Shown: piece after piece, positions 24,501 to 36,500 of the stretch
How positions within the stretch are numbered: position 1 is the stretch's first letter
Layout of the letters: every line of letters starts with the position of its first letter
Assembly: GCA_029962745.1 (NCBI GenBank)
Contig: CM057166.1
Span: forward strand, 1,412,402 to 1,476,401
Reading direction: 5' to 3'
Source of the DNA: Echinometra lucunter
Lineage: Eukaryota > Echinodermata > Echinoidea > Camarodonta > Echinometridae
DNA length: 64,000 nucleotides
The notes under the pieces: model-generated
Database searches by the model: none
The model's input: the letters and a program-made list of their open reading frames with translations, nothing else
What the model was told of the DNA's origin: nothing
Translations under genes and position numbers: made by a program

Positions 24501-27500
24501 TCGATAAAGAATGGTCATCGTATAGCCGTTCATGCACACATCCCGACCTCTCAGAAGAAATATCGTGTAGAGCGCATTTTTCTACTGCGCATGTTGCCAT
24601 GGCAAGGACATGTCTCTTTCGACCACGCTCATGTTAAGCCCCAGCCAGTTAAACTGTTCTATGGTCACCATACGTTCAGATACACGGGCCGTGATTCTTT
24701 ATGGACTTATAGTTCGAAACGATGCTCAGACCCTAGATTCGTTACACAACATTTCTTTGTACGTCGTTTTGTTAGCGTTCAGACACACAAATCCATCATA
24801 TAGCTATACTGATTTGGTGTAGCTATACCGTTTTGGTACAGCCATATAAAGTTTTATTTGTGTCTGAACATGGAGCGTTCCACTTATGATAATGAGATAC
24901 ACATTAATGTGTCAACTCTCAAATAAAATAGGGTTTTGCCAAAAGTTGTGCAGACAAACTTGTGATGACATATTTTGCAGTTAACTTTATAAGAAGTTGA
25001 TTGATCCACACCTTTTCGCTGCCTCATATTCTATGCATTTGTAAAAAAAAGATACAAAAAACACTGTGGGAGTTTCTTCTTCATATATGAAGAAGCCTTT
25101 AGTGGGTTATGCTTCGGTTTATTTTTATACCCCCGCCAAACGAAATTTGAAAGGGGGAAATGGGACTCAGCGTATGGTCAGGCGGGCTGTCGGGCAGTCG
25201 GTCCATTGCTAATCATGTGGATCAAACTACTTCTTCATTTTTTGAGCAGTGCTCATGAAATTCAGCACACACATTGGTCTTGTGGTGAAGATGCAAGACA
25301 TACATGTATTTTTTTTTTAATGTGCCGGAAACTGCGGTGCCATGCTACATGTATTACAGCATATTGTGTCAATAAATCAGGGGGAATATTGTGTATCGAA
25401 CTACTTTCTCATTTTTTCTAACAGTAGTCAGGAAATTTAACACACTCATTGGGGCGAGGGTATTGATCACCTTCAGTGATATTTCTTCTTTTTTTTCTTT
25501 CTTAGGGAAGAGGAGGACAGGGAAAGAGCGAGACTACTTCAGCTTCAGATGATTCAAGAAGAACAGGAGAAGGCTTTACAAGCCCAAGAATCAGATGAGG
25601 TTAGGATTTGCTTTTTGTTGGAACTGGTAGCAAAATTGAAATAAGAATGGAACTTGCTGAATATGGTCTAACAATTGAGTATCAAAAGAGATATCAAATA
25701 GTTTCATATTTAGTCTGTAATATCCAGTGACTTCTATTAAGTTAAATCCTTGAAGAAACAGCCAATCAGGGTAGGCTTATCTACATGTAGTTTTTTTTAT
25801 CTAGTTATTTGACTGCAGCCACGTTAAAAGTAGTAAAATTTGTGGTAGACTTTTTATTTGTACAGAAAGGGTGTATTTCACAGTAAATATTATGAGTATC
25901 ATTGTATTGTTGTAGTTCAATTTATGATCAACATTCCCATCATAACGGGTAATTGCCACTGTTATCCTGATTTTCATAGATGCTTGCCAGGAGGATGCAG
26001 ATGGAGGAGAAGAAGAGGATAGAGGCAGCAAGGAAGAAGAGAATGGAAGCAGAACAGATGGCTAGAGATGCTCAGCTAGCTCGACGGTTATCACAACAGG
26101 AAATGGGAGGTCATCGACCGCCACACTCTGGAAAACACAGAACAAAAACAGGTAAACAAAGCAGAAACAGTTGAACAAAACAAAAGACAAAATATGAAGC
26201 AACAACAAAAAACACCTCTTATTGGTACATGTAGAGTTATCTCTCTTAACCCATTTGTGACAGGAATTACTTAATGCCTAATTTGATCAGCTGTTATTCT
26301 TCAGATTGGCAACACCAACATTATTCTTTTATTGCTCCATTTTTCTTATAAAACATCATGTATCTAAAATAAATATAAATTGACAAAATGTATGATGAGA
26401 AGTCATAAAGTTGCCAATTTGCAGGGAAAAACAGTAATTTTAACATTTTCATCACATTACCAATTTAAAGATTTTAATGCTTATTTTCCTTTAAAAAATT
26501 TCAGCATCAAACTACAAATATTGATGCAACCAAAATGGGCACAGTAAGTGTAGAATTTTTTGCTCTTTCTGCTCATGTATTTGGTATGATTTTTAGAGCT
26601 CTGCATCAAAAGTTATTAGGCCAAACCACATAATGTGGACCCTCTGTCACGAATGTGTCAGCTGCATGTACAGTATACGGTCATGTGTCATGAGGTCGCC
26701 TACTTTTGCATGACATGGTGATTCTACCTTCAGTAGTGTACTTCTGACTTTGAAAACTGATATCTCCTTAAGTATCAACCCTGTGATAGCAAAAGTATAT
26801 ATCTTCTGAAAGGAAATTACAAGAAGAATCTATAATGTGCACTGAAAAAGGCACAAGATGTAAGACAAAAATTATGTAAACATGAATATGAAAATTGTAA
26901 TAATCTTTATTATCTCAATGTTTTCAACATAACTTTTTCTGTGGCACTTCTAGGGCAGTTCTCATGTTATATTCTTACAGGAGACAATCAGACCTTTTCA
27001 ACAAGGTATAATAATGTTTTAAAAAAATCATTAAAAAAATTGCCAAAAGTATCAAACAATTTTATGAGCCACTGTGTATTAAGTGTTCTATAGTGTATTC
27101 ATGACAACCATACCTATTTTTCAATCATAAGATAGTACAGCTGAATATAATAGCTTTAATTTGGAACCATAAGTGGAGCCATATTGCAAGTTTTGACGAA
27201 AATAATGACATCTTCCCAAAACTATTGAAAAATGTAAGTTCCATATTGACTTTGTACAGTCAGTGCCAATTTTGACCTAAAATTCCAAGTATTTCAGTTT
27301 TTAACACTACCATTGCTTTAATTTGGTACAACATTTGAGTCATGACAAGTTTTGCCAAAAATGTCAACATTTTTCCCCAAAATGCACTGAAATCTGAATT
27401 TTCCCATTCATTCTGTACATGCTGCACCACTTCCGGCACTACCCCTGGCTTTCCAAATATAAAAGGCTATAATCAAGTTAAATATTACCTATAGCTGTGA

Positions 27501-30500
27501 AACTTTGCAGACTAATAGCATATTAATACAGCTATAAGATGATACCAAACTTATTATGGTAGCCTCAATGGTTCTGATAAAAATCAAGAAATACTTCAGT
27601 TTCAAAGCACAAAATATAATAGCACCACCCTTTTTGGGAGGCGAATTCATGGCACACGACCATATGTGTATGCAGCCAGCTGTGTGCAGAATAAACACAG
27701 GACTTGTCCTCATGACATATTTTAATTACAATTAACATTCCTCTCACTAACATGAAAAATTACGTTTTCAGAATGCCATCCATGATTCCACATTGAGATT
27801 TATATTATGCTTTTTAAATTTTACGTGATGATTTAGATTATTCAGAAGTGGAAGATTCAATGGGAGCGATGAAGTTAGACGATTCACACCATGCGAACCA
27901 CACCCACACCCACTCTCACTCACACTCACACTCGCGGTCAGCATCAGGAGGCATGGACCAACCCCTCGTAGTTGCCATGGATACAAGAGATGTAGACAGT
28001 GATGAGGAATCTGATAATCTTGCTAAGTTTGCGCATGATGAGGTTGGTAACGCACATGTATGCAGGCTATGAGTGAAACAAAGGCAGTCAAGTTATGTGT
28101 GAAGCATGCATACTAAATACATTGGCAGAACATACATAAGCTATAATGTGTGAAACACAAGTGGAGGAGATGTAATTGATGTTTCAGTTCAGGTGATTGG
28201 AAAATTATTAGTTGTGAGCATTCTCCCAAATGTGACCTGCCACCCCAAAACCACCATTAAGTCAGAAATTTGTTTTTTTTTTGTTTTTTGTTTACAGAAT
28301 CTGAAAGCCGAGATTCTAAGCTTTAAACTGATATATAACTTATAACATAGACTCTAGGAACCCATTTAAATTGCACTGAGAAAGTCAGCTAGTCATTCAA
28401 GGTCATGAACAGAACAATGGAGAAAACGAGCTCTAAAGAAAAGGGACAATCCAGAATCGCTGAGCTGTGTCCTATATTGTCTGGTAGTCTGGTAGTCTGG
28501 TAGTCCAAACTCCTTAGCACCCAGTATGAAGGGATTACAAGATTTCAATGAAACCTGGGGAGTGTTTCATGAAAGGACTTGTCGGATGTTTTATCCGACA
28601 AAGTCTGTTTTATCCGACAGTTGCCATAGTAATGATGCTTCTCAGCCAATCAAAATCAAGGAAAGATGTCAGATCTGACAGCTTGTCAGACAAAAATTTT
28701 GATGAAACACCCCCCCCCCCCCCCATACAAGTTCTGTATAGATATTGATCTCAACATCCTGTTAGCTTGAACTTGTTACATAACATAGTTTTTTGTAATA
28801 ATACTCCGTTGTTTTCAGGCTTCTGTGTAATGAAATCAAACTTCACTGGTCTCACTCTCAGAGAAAGAGATATTATTCAGCATTGGACAATCATATTTTT
28901 TATGAAAATGAGAAACGCTATTTATGAATGAGTGGTGGGAATGACAGACCTTGAAAACAGCTTTCAGACAATACAAACTTATTACGGGGGATTGAAGAAA
29001 TAAATCATAAAAAGGGTATTTTTCTCCAGCATTTTTTAGGCGAAATACAAACAGAGAGAGAGTTGATCACGGCGGACTAGCGAACCGTTTTTAGAACTGA
29101 CTGAAAAAAGGAGTCATTTTAAATCTAAGAAAAAACATATTTCTGCCTCACTTCCTACCTTGAAATTTAGCCAGATGGTAAATCGATAGTTGCCCTTTCG
29201 AAACATATCAAAAACCAAAAATCAACTTTTCCATCCCAACTTGGTTATTTTGGCAGTTTATATGAAAGTTCCCATTGCATTGTTTTGGCGGTTTTGGGTT
29301 GGCGGGTCACAAATGTGGTTTCATTTGAAGCATGCCTTGTGTTTGATAGGCTTCAAAGTAATCCAGGGGGTGTTTACAAAGCTGTACAGCTTTACAGCGT
29401 GTGCTCAAAGTTACACATCATTTAATGAATAACTTGAATATGCAGAGTCAAATTCTTAACATTTTAACAGTGTACAGCTGTATTTCCATTAATCTCAGTT
29501 AATTTTTGGCACAAACTATCCTTTCCATTGAAAAAGTTTTGGTATTAATAATATGTCAACTTAGTTTCTTTGATTAAAAAGACTGAGAATCCCATTTAGC
29601 TTTTCATATTTAAAGGAGAATGCAACCCAGACATCAGTGTGCTCTTAGTGAATAAAGATGATCAAGAAGTGAACACACTGAAAATTTGAGCAAAATCAGA
29701 ATATCTGTTCAAGAGTTATGAATTTTGAAAGTTTCAGTAAATCCCTATTATGGGAATCCTTGAGTTGGCAACTTTGTCAGCATCTGTGATGTCATCGTGG
29801 ACAACTCTCAATTCATTATGTACGTAATTTAAAAAAAAAAAATTGATTTACATGAATTTCAAGTCAGGATCAATATTATTCTTCCCAATATGCTTGCAGA
29901 ATTGATACAGCCATGTCATACTCAAACAATAAATCAAAAGAATTTTCATTTTTCTTGAAAATAAAGAAAATGTTAAATTATGTGTACAAACTGAATGGAA
30001 AGTTGTCCACGATGACATCACAGATCCTGGCAAAGTTGCCAATTCAAGAATCCCATAATAAGGATTTACTTAAACTTTCAAAGTTCATAACTCTTGAACG
30101 GATTGTCCGATTTTGCTCAAACTTTCACTATTTATTCTTCTTGTTCTTCTTTATTCACTGGAAGCACATTGATGTCACGGTTGTATTCTCCTTCAAGCTG
30201 TTGGTAAAATATTGCTTAACTTTATGCACAGCTTTGTGAAACACCTCACCCCTGGTTCCATATACTAAGAATTAAATGTGTGATTTTTAGACATTTTCAG
30301 GATTTTTTGCTCACCTATATTTGGTTTTAGGTCTCTTTGAAAAAGTTTTTCTGTCTACATAGTGGTGATGCTAAGATTATTGCAGAAGTATTTTCTAACA
30401 AGTAGTTGTGGCCTTCTGCAATAATCTTAAAGTCACCAGAATCACAAAGAGTAATGCTCCTTCTGTACCTTGGGCTGTACTTGCTCTAAAATTTAATGTA

Positions 30501-33500
30501 AAATAAAAAGTTTGATAAGCTCCTTCTCCAACCTGTACCTGTTATTGGTATAACCTAAGAATGATGAAGTGAAATAGAAGTGTCATCTGGGGTTCTGTTT
30601 TACAGCAAATGGCTCGACGTATCCAACGTGAGGAGGTCCAGAGGTCCAGACCAAGGACGCTCTCAGAGGAACAACAAAAACAATTACTTCATGATGAGGT
30701 GAGTATCCACTCTGCCAGTAGACCCCCCTCCCCCATCTTACAGAAATGAAGATTTCTTTAAACCATTCGTGACAGAGGTCCACATTTTGTGGTTTGGCTT
30801 AATATCTTTTGATGCAAAGCCCTAAAAATCATACCAAATACATGAGCAGAAAAAGCAAAAAATTCTACAGAAACTGTGCCCATTTTGGTTGCATCAGTAT
30901 TCGTTGATTGACGCTGAAAATTTTTAAAAGGAAAATAAGCATTAAAATCCTTAAATTGGCAATGTGATAGAAGGTTTAAAATCACCATTTTCCCCTGCAA
31001 ATTGGCAACTTTTTGACTTCTTATCATAATTTCTGTCAATTTATATTCATTTCAGATACATGATGTTTTATAAGAAAAATGTAGCATTAAAAGAAAAATG
31101 TTGGTGTTGCCAATTTGAAGAATAAAAGCTGATCAAATTAGGCTTTAAATAATTCCTGTCACGAATGGGTAATGCTTACATGCTTCTCGTTCTTCCATTC
31201 ACTCAAACCATACAGACATACAATAATCATTGTAGAATACATGAAGAATTGTAGACAGATACAAGTCAAATACTCAAGTTCCTGCTGTAATAAAATGTTG
31301 ACGTTTGTCCGCCTGTGTAAACAAAAATTATGCATGTGACAGCCTGACAGGAAATGGATATTGTTCCTCTTGCAATGTAAAATATGGCAATATGATTCCC
31401 AAAGTTATTTTTCATGATCTAGAGATGCATATCATTGTCATATCATCTCTGTTGGCAGGTGATTCATATCCTGTTCTTGTACTATGTTGCAACATTTTCT
31501 GAACGATGAGGAAACACTTGTCAAGTGCCTGTTATTTCCTGTGGATGGTAGTGTTAAAGTGATTACACAGTGGTAAATTTTTTTTTTTGGATATATGATC
31601 GAGAATAGAATTCTAAGAAGAATAACATTAAAAATTTGATGATTTTCAATCGAAATCAATACAGTTTGGCTAATTTTCCCTTAAAAAGTCAGGAGTTACC
31701 AAAAAATTTGAGTATAAGGTATGACACAAAAAGGGGTACCGAGCTTCGCGCATTGCGGTTGTGGTACGCGCTAGACTGTACAATATGTATTATACTTTGC
31801 GCGCATTTTGCTAGAATTGCGTGACAAGGTACCCACTTTGACGTCATTTTGACGTCAAAGTGGGTACCCAGTTTAAACTGGGTCACAGCTGAGGGGTCAA
31901 AAATATCCTGAAATCTTACCACTTTTAGGGGTTTCCTTGGCAACACGACTTTTTAAACAACATTAGGCAGATGATTTTCTGCTAATAAAATGCTCTTTTA
32001 TATATAACAGTTGTCAGTGATTTTCACTGACAAGACTCTTCATGAAACGCTCCCCTCGTTGTGTGATAACTTTGTGAAAGGAACTATCTGGAAGCAATTG
32101 GGAAAGACTGATTATGTCCATGGAGAAATTATCAAAATGAATAGAAATTACTTTGTTGTGCTAAAAGAAATTCATATATGTAGAAAGGACTATGTGTCTA
32201 CACATACACATGTACATGTATTTCAAATACATGTTTGGGAAGTTTCAAGAGAAATCCCTTCGTAGGGGACATTCCCCTATGATATTCTTCACACTAATAT
32301 ATAAAGAATAAAAAAATGTTCACAAATTATATTTCACCTTGACAAGAAGTCAGTCATCCTTTTAACACATTTTAAAAAAGTATATTTAGTACATTTTGTC
32401 ATATTCTTGTAAATCTACATTTTGTTCCTGAAATAATCATATTTCAAGGTGCATGGTTGAATCAACTAAATTTTATATTTACATCATTTCTGTCTATCTC
32501 CTGTGCAAACATGGATGATGACTTCCTTGTTTGAAGAGAATTGTCAATATTTGAATATTGTTGTTTATCATATTTTTAGAATTTAATGAGACATTAATAT
32601 ATTTTCAATTTTCTATTGTGCACTTTGAGGAAGATTAAGATGTCAAACAAGTTAAATACAATTGTAGGGTTGTTTGATATTACTTTATTGAAAAGGAAGT
32701 AATGTCATAAACTTTTCACCTAGATGCATTAGATACATTTTAAAACAGTATTGAATTCGCATGTATGAGTGTTTTATTTGTTTGTTTGTTTGTTTGCTTG
32801 TTAAGAAACAGACATTTTCTAGTATTTGCAACACTTTATGATAATGATTAGAAATTAATGAACAATTTTAACCTTCGTATAATATTCAAAAGCATTGATG
32901 CTCTTTTGAAAGTATCTTACTTTTCATTGTGTAGTTCTCTTTCTTGAGTTTTTCGCCATTATATGAACAAAATATAAAACTGTATCAAAACTGTTCATCA
33001 TGCTTATCTGACTACATGTATGTTGTAAGCACTTCCCCCCCCCCCAAAAAAAAAGGAAAATCTTTTTCAGGTTTCTGGGTGTGTGTGTGTGTATGTGTGT
33101 GTAGCAGAAAAAGTTGTTGGGGTTGATTGTTAGAGAACTAAAGTGATTCAGCCAAGTAAAATTTAGAATGCAGTGTAACATTTTTTTTTAATCCTAATTT
33201 TTCTTTTTAAATTTCTCTTCTCTTGTCAGAAAATTGCCAGGAAAATGCAACATGAGGAGGTGATGTTAGCGAAGAAGAAAACTTACAACAAATACAAACA
33301 GAGAGTCAGTGATGAGATTGCAGATCCTGCAGTAAGTAATAGATCTGCTTGGCATGTTGTACAAAACAGTTGCTCTACTGTAAATTTCATATCTTAACCA
33401 ATTTCCTAATTTTTGTTAAAAGTTTGGTTGTTTACTTGACTGCTAAGAAAGCTTGTATATGCATGTAAGCAATCAGAGAACCAACAGCTTTAAGTCCTTC

Positions 33501-36500
33501 TCTGAGGGACTTGGTGATGATGATTAATGCCTAAATGAAAGACTTGAGTGCATCAGCTTGACTGAACGTGGGTCCCCATTAACCCATTGAAATCGACCCA
33601 GTTTTATGGTGGCCCTGAAGTTCGCTCGACAACAGGTCATGTGCGACGTGAATTTCGCGGCCAACTTTGTGTCCCATTCGCGAATTTCGCGTCCCGGGTC
33701 GTGAATTTCGCATCATGGGTCATGAATTTCGCGACTGGGACGCAAAGTTGGCTGCGAAATTCACGTCACACATGACCTGTTGTCGAGTGTACTTCAGGGC
33801 CACCATACAGTTTTGAGGCCACTCCTCTACCACTAATCCATCGTACCTCCTCCTCTAACTTAAACCCTATACCAGATACCAGCCTAGGCCATGACACTAA
33901 CAGCCTAACCCTAACCATAGCCCTAAACCTAAACTTATCCTAATCCTAAATTTCACTTAACCTACTTCTAAGACCCAAATGCGACAGTGACACTAACCTT
34001 ATAATGGAATAAAGCATGAACAGTATTGTTGCCAGAGAACTGTTGGGTCACTTAATCCTCCCTATTGCATATAGCCGATATTAACTGATATCAGCTCCCG
34101 ATACTGATATTGGAGACAACAGTGTTGGAGCATAAAGTTCTGGTCTGGGCTACTCCTCTCCCTGCATGCTTCATCATGACCGATATTGTTCCGATAGGAA
34201 TTTCTTGGGGGAGGGGGGAGTGCTTGCTGTCCCATCAGATAAAATTGCATCCTTATCAAAATACCTGGAACAAATTCATAAGGTTCTATTCAGTTCGAAG
34301 CTGTCTTTCCTGTAAAGAAGATTTGTCCAAGCCTTCCGCTTGAGTCGATCTGTGGGAACTTTACCCATGTCACATTTTGCATAATTTCTACGTTTTGCAT
34401 TGTCAGCACAATATTGGGCAGCTTTACAGAAGAATCCCATTTAAAGACGATTATTCGCTAGATTAGAAAAGTAAGGGAGTTTTTGCTAGGCTGACCACAT
34501 CTACCAACACATTGTCAACGACACTCATAACTCGTATCAGAACCAGAAGCTCACTTCCCAAAAATTACATGCCCAAAAATTAGGGAGAATTGCATGAGCA
34601 GAGAAAGAAAAGATGATTTTCATGTGGCTGCTGAAGACTTTGCATGAAGCCTGTTACTAAGAGGAAATATGTATGTGGTAATTATGCATGCTTTTTTGGT
34701 TCAGATTAGCAACAATGAAATTATACCAGTGATGCATGTGAATGAGTTCAGTATACAACCTGTGCAAACTTGAGACTGTGTATATCTATTGTATAAAGCG
34801 TGGAGTGGATGAATGAATGAAGACTTGCATCATTTGTTTTATACAACAAAACTTCTAGATCCTTGTTATTCATTTAACCCATTCGTGAAAGGAATTATTT
34901 AGAGCCTAATTTGATCAGCTTTTATTCTTCAAATTGGCAACACCAACGTTTTTATTTTATTGCTGTATTTTTATTATGAAATGAATATAGATTGGCAGAA
35001 ATTATGATGATAAGTCAAAAAGTTGCCAATTTGCAGGGGAAAACGATGAATTTAAACTTTCTATCACATTGCCAATTTAAGGATTTTAATGCTTATTTTC
35101 CTTTAAAAAATTTTCAGCATCAAACAACGAATATTGACGCAACCAAAATGGGCACAGTTTGTGTAGAATTTTTTGCTCTTTCTGCTCATGTATTTGGTAT
35201 GATTTTTAGGGCTTTGCATCAAAAGATATTAGACCAAACCACAAAATGTGGACCTCTGTCACGAATGGGTTAAAATAGGAGTCTTTTTAAGATTGGTCAT
35301 GACCATTATTAGTGACAAGTGAATTACAAGTTCAGGCCTACTCTAGCTAGTGCACTCCCAAAGTATAAGCACAATAAACTGTACAGGTGCGAACAGGTAT
35401 TGCTACTTCTCATACTTGCTGGCTGACATCGCAGATAGTGTATGTACACTTAATACCATAACTCTACGCGCGCTGCTGCCCATCTAGTACTTAAAAATCA
35501 TTAGTTGGACTGAACACTATTGCATGCGTTTTAATGAAAAAAATATGTGATAGAAACAATAATCACACTTGATTATTGTCACTATAATCACTCATGTGAT
35601 TATGGTCTAGGAGTGAGTTGTGTAATTTTTGTTGACATATTTCCTCATTTCACTTTTTCAGTTTTTCACTTTCACTTTTTTCGAGTTCTTAAAAATCATT
35701 AGTTGGACTGAACACTATTGCATGCGTTTTAATGAAAAAAATATGTGATAGAAACAATAATCACACTTGACTGCTCAACCACTCATGTGATTATGGTCTA
35801 GGAGTGAGTTGTGTAATTTTTGTTGACATATTTCCTCATTTCACTTTTTCATCGTGTTGTATAAGATCCTAATGTTTTATCAAAAAATAGTTTTTTTTAT
35901 CAAAACAGGCATTTCATCAAAACAAAATTTTAATCTGAACAAATCACAAAATTTGTTATCAAAACAAGTGACAAAAAAGACTCAAACAATATAGCTAAGA
36001 GTCTTTTTTTGTCTATTTTTGTTTTGGTAGAAAATTTTGTGATTGCCATTAAGTTGCCCTTTCTTTTAATACAACTGTTATGAAATCAGTGTGTTAAATA
36101 TAGCTGCATGATATCTGTATTCTTTATAGCAAAATATGATGAATGCATACAATATTTGCATTTGTTTTATGTTGATCCTGTAAACTTCTGTTTCATGTTA
36201 ACCCATTCATGACCAAGGTCCACATTTTGTGGTTTGGCCTAATATCTTTTGATGCAAAGCCCTAAAAATCATACCAAATACATGAGCAGAAAGAGCAAAA
36301 AATTCTACACAAACTGTGCCCATTTTGGTTGCATCAATATTCGTTGTTTGATGCTGAATTTTTTTTAAAGGGAAATAAGCATTAACATCCTTAAATTGGC
36401 AATGTGATAGAAAGTTTAAAATCACCGTTTTTCCCTGCAAATTGGCAACTTTTTGGCTTTTCATCATAATTTCTGTCAATTTATATTCATTTCAGATACA

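Noticed and set aside
25980..26174. ATG at 25980 as a gene start
   Set aside because: It is the first codon of an internal exon. Acceptor, phase and MIU continuity with the upstream exon show it is not the protein start.
33895..33965. Chromosome end or telomere
   Set aside because: The CCCTAA-like words are few and degenerate, and ordinary gene sequence continues on both sides.
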